Shown: positions 23,255 through 34,164 of the stretch, in pieces
Numbering within the stretch: position 1 is the stretch's first letter
How the letters are laid out: each line of letters begins with the position of its first letter
Source of the DNA: Zhengitettix transpicula
Taxonomy: Eukaryota; Arthropoda; Insecta; Orthoptera; Tetrigidae
NCBI GenBank assembly: GCA_037074705.1
Contig: CM073591.1
Location: 131,075,032-131,139,031, forward strand
Reading direction: 5' to 3'
DNA length: 64,000 bases
Made by a program: the position numbers and the translations under genes
Notes under the pieces: model-generated
The model's input: only the letters and a program-made list of their open reading frames with translations
The model's database searches: none
What the model was told of the DNA's origin: nothing

Positions 23255-26200
23255 GTTCAAACCCCTCACTCCATTCTCTGCATAGTCGGATCTGGTAATT
23301 TCTTAAATGATGTTAACCTTACCCCAATCATGAGCCCACAGACAACAGACGTCAACATTTTGTGTCGCAGACCCCCGACAATGATCCTTCCCTATACTCC
23401 TAAGGATAATAAAAATCTCTAGTAGATTGAGAATTTGGTCTTTTTATTGTTTTCAACTTGTCCTTAGTTGTCTCAACCTGAAATAAGCCTCATTAACGCA
23501 CGCCATACTCCATGAATAGCTTTGCTTCTCTTTATGCACTGTTTTCCAGTTTTCTGCTAATCAAAGAACGATTCAAAGCGGAGTTAGATTTTGGTAACCA
23601 TTAATAAGGTAGGGGATTGTTCCCATCGATGGTTGAAGATAACGATACCTCAGACACTCACTTCCTTATCTGCGTGGACCTGATGTAATAAATATGTACA
23701 CTTGAAGCAGAACATTTGATTAAAGAGTAAATATTGTAATGTTGTTTACTAGTTAAATATAGGTTACATAGATACGAATAAATCGGAGCTGTAGTATGTC
23801 GCCGCAGATTACTTATCATCGAAGCTGATTTCTCTTTCTTTAAGATGGGTCACGAATACTATCCCTGACATATATTAATAATTTAATAACCGCAATATGA
23901 AAAATATAGTCTCAAAATAATCTCTTGATAATAAAATTTTAGAAAGAAGACAATGCAAGGCAAGCGGTACAATTATTATCATCATTATAACACAATGATA
24001 TTGCTTTCTATTAATTAAAAATAGTAGCACAATTTATCTATAAATTATTAAAATAATTTAAATCGGTTTTCAGTCACAAATGAATTATTTTGATGAGACG
24101 AAATAAAAATAATTTCATAAATACAGAAATTAGCATAGTTAAAACCCACCACTTTGTATTGTGACAATCTAAAGCCGCAAACTAAAACAGTCTGATCCCT
24201 GCAAATTATTCGAATGTGTTCTTAGAATACTGAATAAAGTGTATTATAATGTCATTCAAAAGTTTCGATATCTGAACATCTTAACTGATTTATTTCTTAG
24301 TCAACAAATCTTTTTCTATTGTAATTATTATAAAAAAAATTCCAGAATATCATAATACTGAAAAATTAGCAAATAATCATTTTCCAGAAAAACAAGTGTT
24401 GAATAAGAGTTAATTAAATTGAAAATAACCAATTAACAGAAAAAATAGAGTAATAATATTAATACTCAGACGTTTTACATTTCTATTTGAATGAGACTTA
24501 TTAAATAAGTTATTTTAAACAGTGAATAAAATTAAATGGTAATGAATTTTGTAAGTACTTTCATTACGGTAAAGATATCAAAATGATTCATAAATGTAAG
24601 AATTACATATACACACAGTTAAGTTGAATACAAAATTATCATTTTGAACTGCATAAAAATTGAAAGAAAGTTCTATGATTGAAAAGTTTCAGGAGCAGCG
24701 AAATTCAGGGCATCGAAATCTCACATTTGAATCGTGACTTGATTGATACTTTCGGTGTGAGATATTAGATAAAATAAAATATTTAATACAAATTGAAAAT
24801 TTTTTTAATATTAATTACGTAATACAGGCTATCCGTCAGAAAAAATTATTAAAACAAAATTTGTTTGAATACAACGTTTCGAGCACAAATTTGAGACTAC
24901 TTCAGATAATCAGTTAAAATCCAATATTGTATTTATAGCCATTAACTGCGTCATATGATAGTTTTAACCGAATAGAATGCAGTCCATGGCTGTATTTTAC
25001 CTGATTACCTGAATAAGTCCCAAATTTCTGGACAAAATGTCGTAGTCAAACTACTTTTCTTTAATATTTTTTTCTGACATATTGGCTGTATTGTTTATTT
25101 AGTTATAAGACAATATTGTTTCTATTTAATTGAAATATCACTCGAGATATTTGTGATTTTTTCTGGCAGACATTGTATATCGCGTTATGTTGAGACGTGG
25201 TATCAGGTAATAATCCACAGTATATTAGGCAATAATACAAGAAGAAACAAAACGTGGAACCTAAAGCCATGCATCTGAAAGTAGTAGGGGAAGAATATAT
25301 GCTCTCCCACGCTATGAAAGAAATATTGCCCGGCGGAAGGAGGAGAGGACTCCCCGGAGAGACTTTATGCACGATTTAGTCAAAGGCTTAATACTTTATC
25401 TAATCACTCCTAACACTCACTATAGTAGCACATATTAAGTGACAAAAACACAGATTGAAAATATATTTACATCTCCATTTGGCGCCTTCATTCTCCGCCG
25501 TCTGATTTGTCACCGTATAAAATTGTGCTGCCAGAACCAGTATTATTTTCCATTACCAGTATCACGATATTTGCATAATTACTGAAACGTCTTAAAAGCA
25601 CATCTATTATCAACATTTTTTCTGTGCTTTGTTAAGAATTATAATTTTTTTTCTCAGCCTCTGTTCGTAAAAGAATAAGCAATTACATATGGATCTAAAA
25701 TTTTTATTAGTTTATTTGTTCCAATGTTACACAAATTGTCAGAAATGATTATGTTTATTTAAATATAATTAATAATAACAATTAATTTATTTTAACAAGT
25801 GTAAATACATTCATATAATAAACTGGGAAATGATTTCGCTGCTCATAAAATTGTCGTAATTGAATTAAAAACCAATTAAGGCTTAGGCATTGTACGGGGA
25901 TTGACCAAAGAAATATCTTCTGGTCTGACAGTGAAATTGCGTGTTCCAATTGAGAAGTGATCCAGGTCTTCACAAACGACGTACCACTTTACCTAATTCA
26001 TGCCTTATTCATAGAAACACTAATCATGGCTTCGTCATATATTTAACATTAACATATTGTTTCCATTCATGTACTTCCAGGTTAATGACATATTATTACA
26101 ACGGCAGTTTCTAATTATATCAGAATTATTCTTTGAAAAATATCATAGAATAACTGTTTAAATTAAGTTTCTATAAAATATTTCAATATTCTATTACAAA

Positions 26201-26482
26201 GTATGTTGTGTTTTAATAATTGAAAACACATTTCAATCGATTCTATGCCTTCATATCATATTTATAATTGAAGAAATCAAACAAAAAACTCCCAGATTGC
26301 ATTGTCATATTTCCTCAGACAGTAAAATGAGAGAGTTTAATATAGCCAGGAATACGTAATTATTAAGATTTAATATTTTGATTTACATTTCCCCGTAAGA
26401 GACAGAGTCGAAGGACACCTAGAGCTAAATTTACTAAACATTAAAACAGACAATAATAGGGCAATAATGAGGCATTACATTT
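23255..26482. other. A+T-rich DNA, no gene seen
   Basis: About 3.2 kb without recognisable genes. A hammerhead-like motif is at 24873-24905 (minus). Frames at 25103-25372 and 25782-25973 (minus) are short and featureless. Confidence 0.6.
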
Positions 26483-26752
26483 CTGTGGGGTTTTTTTTGG
26501 AGGGGGGGCAACACGCTACATGAGGGTAATACGCGTTGGGCAACTCCCCTTTAATAGCATAGGAAGGGATTTGAAAGGGGGGATGCGGAAGGGTAGAGGA
26601 AGGTAGCCAAGGGTTAACTAGGGCCCCGGGCTATGGTTTAAGGGTCCTACCCGGCAATTCGCCTAAAAGTGATGCAGGGAAAATCCTAGAAAAACCTGCA
26701 TCAGGTAGGTCGGGTATTTGGTGCTTGTCCCACGCCCTTCCGATGGCGGCAG
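26483..26752 (-). mobile_element. Family A retroposon, 3' part
   Basis: The A-tail end is on the left (a T8 run followed by a G-rich stretch), then CGCTACATGAGGGTAAT, the AGCATAGGAAGGGATTTGA segment, GGTAGCCAAGGGTTAACTAG and GCATCAGGTAGGTCGGG. It stops at GATGGCG, short of the 5' half. A second partial copy follows after about 25 bp. Confidence 0.9.
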
Positions 26753-26775
26753 AGGAGTTAGCCGATTTTTTAAAT

Positions 26776-26980
26776 TTTTTTTTGGTGTAGATAGGCTATG
26801 TATAGGGCAACTTCCCTCTTGTAGCATAGGAAAGGGATTTGAAAGGGGAGATGCGGAAGGCTGAAGGAAGGTAGCCAAGGGTAACTAGGGCCCCCGGGCT
26901 ATGGTTTAAGGATCCTAGCCGGCATTCGCCTAAAAGAAATGCAGGACAAACCCTAGAAAAACCTGCATCAGGTAGGTCGG
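26776..26980 (-). mobile_element. Family A retroposon, 3' fragment in tandem with the previous copy
   Basis: It starts with a T9 run (the A tail seen from the other strand) and keeps a decayed TAGGCTATGTATAGGG, then the full AGCATAGG...GGTAGCCAAGGG...GCATCAGGTAGGTCGG segment, and breaks off there. Same orientation as 26483-26752. The pair may be two insertions or a duplication. Confidence 0.9.
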
Positions 26981-28042
26981 CTCGAATCACGACGTAGAAA
27001 TAGCTGTGATTTCCCCTATCCGCCATGAAGAGAATACGGAATACGTAGAAACTACTATTGTTGCAGACCGGAGCTCAGAATGTTGGCACATTTCTGATAT
27101 CCAAGTCCTGAACTCGGTTGTATGGCTGAGATAAATTATTGCTTTTCAGTATTTCCAGCTTTTCAACAACACGGAGGAAATACACCTTCACAAGTGATAA
27201 TAAATTACTAGTATAAATACATTGCGTCAAGTGTGTGACGTTCCGCTTGCTGTCACTAGTTATTACATTGTAAAACATTCCAAGCGGTGAGTTGAGAGGG
27301 AATGACTATTTACACTTAACTCAGAAACAGATCGGGCTTTCATTCGTTTCAGTTGTGAGGTGCATTGAAAAGAAATTAAGCGCTTAATGTTTTTAGAAAC
27401 AGGAAAATCTCCGATTTAGAGTATAGCCAGTTATCATAGATAGAAAAAATAAGTAGAAAATTCAGAAAGGTTTTAGAGAATCTGGTTAAACTATTATATA
27501 GACTTGATGCATGGAACCCAGTCTTCGAGAATCGTTTCAACTATTCCGGTGCAAAAAAAAAGCAAACAACTTTTCATTTCCAGTCGTGTAGCAACAGCTG
27601 AGGACAAAGTGTAGTGACCAACCGAACGCAAACGTCAGTCAGCAACATAATAATAAAAAAATAAGTAAGACACAAATTCTATAATGAAGAGGACCTCTAG
27701 CCCTATAACGGCAAAGGATACAAGTCCTTAATAACAATGATATCATCACACTTTTTCAATCAGCACGGTGCATCAAGTACGGGGAAAGAATTTTTAAATA
27801 CAAACTTAAAAGAAATGGTATTCCACTATCACCCAATGAAACGCTTAGAGACTGATACAGAATTTAGATCAATTACCAAACTAAAAATGATACTGAAACT
27901 TTGGCTTAATTGTAACAAGGATCAGCGACGAAAAGGAAAACATGAAATGCATTATAGATCACGAGAGTATCCTATATTAATTTAATCTTAATTTTAAACG
28001 CTTCGATTTGTAACAGTTAAATAAACTCTTTCACATCTGCCG
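26981..28042. other. A+T-rich DNA, no gene seen
   Basis: Frames at 27075-27278 (minus) and 27737-27985 (plus) are under 85 codons and have no recognisable features. Confidence 0.6.
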
Positions 28043-28054
28043 CATTTGTATTTT
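28043..28054. repeat. Target site duplication, one arm
   Basis: CATTTGTATTTT, identical to 28214-28225. The two arms bound the SINE. Confidence 0.9.
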
Positions 28055-28213
28055 TTTTATATTTACAGTCGCATCGACATCTCAGGACATTAGCGACTTA
28101 TTACGAGTACTCATTTTCTCTTGTCGACACAAACATCCTTGCTCTCGTCGGGATTCGAACCCGGGACCTCTGTGATGCGAGGCAGTCACGCTGACCCCTA
28201 CACCACAGAAGGT
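28055..28213 (-). mobile_element. tRNA-derived SINE with intact pol III boxes and 12-bp TSD
   Basis: On the minus strand the head holds an A-box-like TGGTGTAGGGG (complement of 28195-28205) and a perfect B box GGTTCGAATCC (28151-28161), spaced as in a tRNA gene. The body includes GATGTTTGTGTCGACAAGAG. The tail has the inverted repeats AGTCGC and GCGACT (28093-28098 and 28067-28072), then a short A-rich end. The direct repeat CATTTGTATTTT flanks it at 28043-28054 and 28214-28225, which fixes both ends and shows target-primed insertion. The 3' tail matches the end of the LINE at 33840-34150. It could be transcribed by RNA polymerase III. Confidence 0.93.
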
Positions 28214-28225
28214 CATTTGTATTTT

Positions 28226-28620
28226 ATTGAACTCCGTGTCACGTACCTGCACGGCTCCCATTTCCATTTACTTCATGGAAACCTTTGGCGTCGCAATTCT
28301 TTGGGTAGTATCTTGGCTGCAGCTGTCGATAACGCAAAACGTTAACGCAATTACCCACTACTTGGCAGAATAAAACTCCTCGAATACCACAGAACTTATT
28401 GATAAAGGAATAAATAAATATAGCAGTAGTCTCGAACGATGGCGGCTGACGCAGATTGAAGGAGGTGAGGGAAAGAAACCTGGAATAAACACAAAAAAGA
28501 TCTAATGCTGTCAAGCTCGATGCGTAATAAGCTGATTGCGCACGGGAAGATGAGACTACATGAGAAGGAGCCGCCAACCTATCTGTCTCGCACTATAGTA
28601 ATGTATAAAGTGGAGGTTTG
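28226..28620 (-). other. Balanced-composition block with a 112-codon frame
   Basis: An ATG-initiated minus-strand frame (28577-28239, 112 codons, beginning MAAPSHVVSSSRAQ) lies in sequence richer in G+C than its flanks. I do not recognise the product. The frame ends close to the site where the SINE landed. It could be part of an unidentified transposon, a host exon or a chance frame. No signal peptide, domain or repeat was seen. Confidence 0.25.
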
Positions 28621-30261
28621 GAGGTATATGATTAAAATCTTGGACAATAGGACCAAAGAGACGATAAAATACTAAGATAATATATAGAAAAATAAACATT
28701 CACACACAATTATAGAATTAAAGAGAGAGATTTGGAATTTACTAAGGATTTATGTGACGAAGTAACTCTTGAAATATGAAACGAAATTTGAAATATGAAA
28801 CATGTTTGTGTCCATAGTGGTTATGAAAATCGAAAGTTTTCAATTCAATTTTGTTATTCTGTTAAAATTTTGTTTGTATTGCACTTCATTATATAATCAG
28901 TAATGGAGAGGACAATTTAGAGCGTGTAAACTGCTTGGTTGGAGTATTTCTTATAGATGCGGAGAAGTAACATATTGTAGATTTCAGTTATTGTTTGGCG
29001 TTCCTTTATATATTTTAAACGCAACAGTTTAACTAGGTTCCAAAACATTTGGTTGCTGTAACAACAGTACAGAACTCCACAACACAATTTGTATATTTAC
29101 AAAACAAAGCAGTTGGAATGTATCCAATTTTTTTTTAATTTTGTTGTTCATTAAAACGTAATATTCTCTATGACATCCAAGAACATGAATTTTAAATGTT
29201 ATTGTCAAAAATAATAATACGATATATTAGCGGGTTTTTTTTACTCCTAAGATTATTTCTGGCATGATTCTGTTCGGAGAATCGAATTCATATCTTCTAA
29301 ATATTAAAAAAAATCAATATGACTCTCCCTGTTTTTTCCTATCACAATAACGTGTTCATGGATTTCTATCGAGTTATTTCGGTTCTTGAAATTTTGCAAA
29401 TAATTCGTGAGCCCAGAATTTCCTCAATTGTGCAGTTTCATCTTTTGTCCTTCTCAACTTCTTACCTTTCTCTAGAATCAACTACTATGAATAGTTTTGC
29501 TACAAATTCATTCACTTGACCAATTTCTCGTCATTCAAATTCAATGAAAGGCCTCGGTCAACTTTCTTACGTAAATGATTAAAAGAGAAGTCGGACACCC
29601 TTGGAGTTAAAATTCTGCACTTCATTCCATCAAAATTTGGATTCCAGTTCCGCTTTAACAAATTAAGACAATCGAACAAGATCTTATTCAATAAAATAAT
29701 ATTGGGAATTATGAGACACGCGCGGCTGGTTTTCTGCGGATTTTCTTTTTGTTTAACCCTCATAATCCCTTAACATGACAGCTCTTACTATATTTAATCC
29801 TTTACACTTTAGATGTCTCATTTATATATTTTCACCGACATCTCCTACAACTATTCTATTTTTCCTCTGTACCATCTGTGAATGTGGTTTCTAACCCTGG
29901 GTTCATCTGCATCACTTTAATCTATTCCAATACAATGGGTTGTCTCAAATATTTCGTCCATTGGTATTGTTTCTAATTTTTTTCTTTATTTCGTCTTAAG
30001 ATTAAATAGTTAATTTTTTAACCATTTATTTCGAAAATTAATTTTTTGCAGCTATATAATGTAATGGAGTTCCAATCATGCATACAGTATTTATGAATTG
30101 TCTTACGTAATCGTAATTTAATTGATTCTTATATTTCTTGTAAAAAAACTTACAGCTGTCTTTTGTTACTTTTGAGATACCCGTATCATGGCAGATGTTT
30201 GTAAAGGTAGTCCATAATTCTTAGAATCGTTTCTTGTTATTTTCTTTCCGTCCTCACGCCA
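28621..30261. other. A+T-rich DNA, no gene seen
   Basis: Frames at 29319-29519 (plus) and 29512-29763 (minus) overlap slightly and are short, with no recognisable motif. Confidence 0.6.
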
Positions 30262-30482
30262 GTAATCGAAAAGGCGCGGGGCCTACGTGATGCAGATTTT
30301 CTAGTGTTTGTCCTGCATCGCTTTTAGATAAAAGCCCGGTAGGATCCTTAAACCACAGTACGGGGACCCTAATGAACCTTTGGCTACCTTACTTCCCCTT
30401 CCACATCACCCTTTTCGAATCCCATCCCATGCAGCTGCCACCACGTGGATTACCCTGAAGTTACCTGTCACTCTTAAATAAT
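30262..30482 (+). mobile_element. Family A retroposon, 3' part
   Basis: It runs from a short TCGAAAAGGCG segment through CTACGTGATGCAG, GTAGGATCCTTAAACC, CTTTGGCTACC and CCACCACGTGGATTACCCTG to CTGTCACTCTTAAATAA. It is more diverged than neighbouring copies, and the TACCAAATGCCC segment is deleted. Confidence 0.85.
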
Positions 30483-31613
30483 GTTGCCTCTATGTGTGTA
30501 TTTTCTTTATAATACCTTCGTTCACATCGTCAAAAGTTTCTCTCAATTCACCCGTGTCTTAAGGTTATCCTGATTCATTCGTCTCTATTCGACTTCGTAA
30601 ATTGTTTTATAAGTAGCCATGTATCAACTAAATCCACCTTGATCCTTAAAAGTTCAACATTTATAATTTAATTATACTCTTACTGATAAAATTTTTTCGT
30701 ATATAGTGGTAGATTTGTAGAATATATTTATTCCCTTTTAAACATGCTTTGTTTTACATGGGAAGAGTCCAACAATACTTTTTCATACATATTTTTGTTA
30801 TCCAATTATTTACATTTTATATTGAATCGTGTCACTGTTGATCGCCCGCCTTATATCAATTCAAGTATTATAATGATACTATCGCCGTATTTAAAGCAAT
30901 TACTCTGATTGCTAAACAAAATAATTTAAAAGTAATTGGAGCAAAAGCCTTCAATTATTCATAAAACCGTAGTTGATTTCGAGAAACATAGAAACTTTAT
31001 TGTGTCGTCTTGGAGTGTGTAATAGTGCGAACTCGTGTTATCAGGCAAAGGGAGCTCATGATAATTCATATTAATCAAAATCCTATGGTCTATAATTTTC
31101 AAAATCGCAAATTGGTCAATGAGGAATAATAATTATGATTTTTAGCTCACTTTGACGGAATCAATCTCAAGTTTAGTAAGCAAATATTTAGTAATAAGTA
31201 TTTAGTAGGAAAGCATTGCCATTTTAGTAACGATAAAAATTCCCATAGCTTCCTTTCTGATTGCTGATAAACAGAAATCAGCATTTGTTTCAATTCGAGT
31301 TTCATTTTCGCCATCAACTATGAAAAACTTCTCACATCCTTAATTTATTGCTAATTCTCCAAAAGCTTGACAGAAAATATATAAAAGAATTTTTTTAACT
31401 TTTTTTCTGTTACTATATTTTGAATTCGATATTTTAATGAAATAACCATAAAAATTGAGTTACAAACTTAATACGTCAATGTCATATATTACCGACAAAC
31501 GAAAACGAAATCTTTCGCGTATATTCTTAATAATGTTAAAATAAATAGAATTCATGACAATTGCGCAGTAGAAAGCAGAAGGTGGAGTTGGGAACTCTCC
31601 ATTCCGAAAATCT
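30483..31613. other. A+T-rich DNA, no gene seen
   Basis: No open frame above 60 codons and no repeat was recognised. Confidence 0.65.
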
Positions 31614-31757
31614 TTTTTTTATAGAGTAACAAGCTTTATGAGGATAATCGCCTTTAATAGCTTTGGAAGGGATTTGAAAGGTGTGATGCGGAAGGGTAGA
31701 GAAAGGTAGCCAAGGGTTAAGTAGAAACCACGGGCTGTCGTTTAAGGATCCTACCCG
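31614..31757 (-). mobile_element. Family A retroposon, 3' fragment (left arm of a foldback)
   Basis: A T-run, then GAGTAACAAGCTTTATGAGG and the AGGGATTTGAAAGG, GGTAGCCAAGGGTTAAGTAG and AAGGATCCTACCCG segments. It stops abruptly and a full copy in the opposite orientation begins a few bases later. Confidence 0.9.
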
Positions 31758-31761
31758 TGGA

Positions 31762-32170
31762 TACCAGCCTGTTCTCTTGCAGGCAGAACCTTTTAGAAGA
31801 GACGGAGAGGCCTACCTTTGGGGATGCCTTTTCCTCTCTCTGTTTTTGAACAAAGGTTCCCTCAAGCCGACACAACGTCGGTCTGTTTTAGAGGTGTATT
31901 TTCCACGGGCTCAGACCTTAAGCATACGGTAAGTGTTGTCCGCTATTCCCATTTGAATAGTCGGCTAGCTGCCTCTTAAAATGGACGAGACCCGGAAAAT
32001 AGAATGCTGCGTCCCCACAGTAAACCCTTCTCCCGCCATCGGAAGGGCGAGGGCGACCTACCTGATGCAGGTTTTCTAGGGTTTGTCCTTCAGCACTTGT
32101 AGGCAAATGCCACGTAAGATCCTTATGTACAGCCCGGGCCTACATGTAGCCTGTTACCCTAAAAAAATTA
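31762..32170 (+). mobile_element. Family A retroposon, near full length (right arm of a foldback)
   Basis: It starts in the 5' segment CCTGTTCTCTTGCAGGCAGA and runs through GGCCTACCTTTGGGGATGCC, the GAATAGTCGGCTAGCTGCC segment, CTACCTGATGCAGG and AAGATCCTTATG to ACATGTAGCCTGTTACCCT with an A7 tail. A stretch after GCCCGGGC is deleted (the AACCCTTGGCTACC to ATTACCCTC part). Its complement of that part survives in the left arm at 31614-31757. Confidence 0.92.
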
Positions 32171-32569
32171 GTAAATTCATGTATTTCTTCGACAGTAGAT
32201 GAAGCCAAGCCGTCGAGCGGACTCTGTTTCCTTATTTAATCAAAAATTGCATGTAGTGTCTCCTTGAGAAACTCTGAGAAGTTGGCAGAGTCACTCTTCG
32301 ACGCTCGTCCAAGACGATTGGCTATTGGCTTTCCATTTTCTTTTACTTTTAATCTTATATTTTTATTTCAAGTGGTGTGTTCTACATATATTTCCAGTCT
32401 CTTGAGTCTGAGCATTCAAAATCTTGATACGAATTTAACATTTTAGTTTTTCATTACTTCGTTTTTCCTCGCTTTCTCTTTGGAGCAATTTTGAGGTCCA
32501 TAACAATAGTCTATAATCAGGTTTCGGTTTGTAGAGTTAAAGACGGCTTTTCTTTTCCTTCCTCCCACT
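32171..32569. other. No gene seen
   Basis: One 60-codon plus frame (32264-32446) without recognisable features. Composition is A+T-rich. Confidence 0.6.
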
Positions 32570-32940
32570 CAGAAACAAATCTGAGGGATACGCACGGTCA
32601 ACCAAAGTTGACATTTGACTGTAGATAATTTTGGCAACACATGTGTTGTCGTGACTGGCTGAACGTGGAAATGTACGAATTTGATGGAGCGGCGGGCCAG
32701 AGTCGCAGCGGTGGCCCGTTGCGCAACTGAGTTGGACCGTAGATCACGGCGCCCCGCTGTCCACACCCAGGCTTTGGAAGAAGCCGCCTACCCCGTCCAG
32801 CGGATAAATCCACTCCCACGCCGACAGCTACTGCTCGTGAGAACCTACTCACAGCCGCCAACTTGCCTGGGCATTGCATCTCTCACAAGGAAATTGTCAC
32901 AGAAACGAGTATTTTGCATCTTAAGAATATTATGACCTCA
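32570..32940. other. GC-rich, CpG-containing block, unknown
   Basis: The core 32690-32850 is rich in C+G and CpG. Frames are open on both strands (32681-32935 plus; 32598-32879 and 32569-32766 minus), as expected for such composition, and none resembles a known protein. A short perfect palindrome ACACATGTGT is at about 32637-32646. It may be a conserved noncoding element, a CpG-rich promoter or an exon. Confidence 0.35.
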
Positions 32941-33048
32941 AGCAGGGGGCTTGTAAGTCTCACTTGGAAGATCTCGACTCCGATAGGACTGGTTTACAAA
33001 CGTGTTACGTTTCCAACTCTTGACACTTCTGCGTCCGTGAGGGACTAA

Positions 33049-33079
33049 TTTTTTTTTTTTTTTTTTTTGGGGGGGGGGG
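33049..33079. repeat. T20-G11 homopolymer junction
   Basis: Twenty T residues are followed directly by eleven G residues. This may be natural low complexity or an assembly or sequencing artefact. No element boundary was recognised next to it. Confidence 0.9.
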
Positions 33080-33244
33080 AAATGCTTGTTCTGTCATATT
33101 AATACGGGTCGTAGCCTCTTGATAAATACGACTCACTCGAGATCCATAGATCATGTCGGCAGTCGTCTTTAATCGCCACTCTTGGTGCCCCAACGTTAAA
33201 TAGTTGCCTTCGTTTCCTTTTTTTGATTCTTTTATCACAGTAAA

Positions 33245-33332
33245 CATCAAATTATTTTAAAAGCCTCATCAAATTATTTTAAAAACCTCATCAAATTATT
33301 TTAAAAACCTCATCAAATTATTTTAAAAACCT
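33245..33332 (+). repeat. 22-bp tandem repeat, four copies
   Basis: Four adjoining copies of a 22-bp unit starting CATCAAATTATTTT. The first differs from the rest at one base (G for A near its end). A fifth copy begins with CATC and then diverges. Confidence 0.97.
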
Positions 33333-33839
33333 CATCTTTCTGTTTCTGATCACACAAGAAGCTTTCAACTGTTCCCGTGACGCCACATGGCTGTCAACTT
33401 CTCGATTGAAACAAAAACTTAATTCCGTGAAGCAACATCACCATGTTCTGAATACTCACAGGAGCTTCTCCCACGACTTTTCGCGGGACTGTGGAGAACA
33501 TAGTCCGTTTAAGTCCTTAAACCTCCGTCACTGTCATCAATTCCTGCATATGGATTATTCATTAGTTGGGTTGGTACTTGAAGAACAAATATATTTGATG
33601 ATGATGGTTTCACGTCGAAGAAAAGTCAGCAATTTCAACGTTACGGATCAAGATGTTTCCATCATCAGGAACTTCTCTGGGATGAACTGTTCTGGGATGA
33701 ATGGGGGTAGCTCTGGGCCTATGTCATGAACAGATATCTAATTATATAAAATGTCTAAGAGTATAAGAGTTCTTCAGACAAATTCTCTAAGAAAATCAGA
33801 GATAACAGGCTAAGGATGTTGATCGATCTACAAATTTGA
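33333..33839. other. No gene recognised; contains a hammerhead-like motif
   Basis: A 107-codon plus frame (33406-33729) has no recognisable domain. The sequence at 33636-33670 (minus) reads CCTGATGATGG...CCGTAACGTTG, a diverged version of the hammerhead-like series. Confidence 0.45.
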
Positions 33840-34150
33840 AACATTGCCAGTTTAACTCACTCATTCTTGATTTCCAGATCTCCGCAGCCGGTATGCAGCT
33901 CATGCAAGGAGCCAACAACAATTCCTCATGTCCTCTTTGACTGTCCCAAATATAGCGAGATAAGAAGATCAACCATAGCCGCCCATTCAGTGATGGAGAT
34001 TTGCAACTCATCAGCAGCAATAAACAACCTCATAGAATTTACGATGAAAACTGAGTTGTATAAAGTAATTTAATTGTTATACAAATGTAGAACTTAACAG
34101 ATGTAAGTCGCTAATGACCAAAAGGTTAATGCGACATTAAACTGTAATTA
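33840..34150 (+). mobile_element. LINE 3' end, C-terminal zinc motif and hairpin tail
   Basis: The frame around 33843-34072 encodes LTHSFLISRSPQPVCSSC followed by KEPTTIPHVLFDCPKY. This gives C-x2-C-x7-H-x4-C (Cys at 33894 and 33903, His at 33927, Cys at 33942), the CCHC motif found at the C terminus of ORF2 proteins of the I/Jockey/R1 group of non-LTR elements. The frame ends with LYKVI and a stop at 34072. The 3' untranslated tail has AGTCGC (34106-34111) and GCGAC (34131-34135) and matches the SINE tails. All upstream parts (endonuclease, reverse transcriptase) are missing and a stop interrupts just upstream, so this is a dead 5'-truncated copy. Confidence 0.85.
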
Positions 34151-34164
34151 AAATATATATATAT

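Noticed and set aside
28140..28205. tRNA gene on the minus strand
   Set aside because: It has A and B boxes, but no tRNA cloverleaf was apparent, and it is followed by a SINE body and tail inside a target duplication.
33245..33332. CRISPR-like array
   Set aside because: The units are contiguous with no spacers and the genome is eukaryotic.
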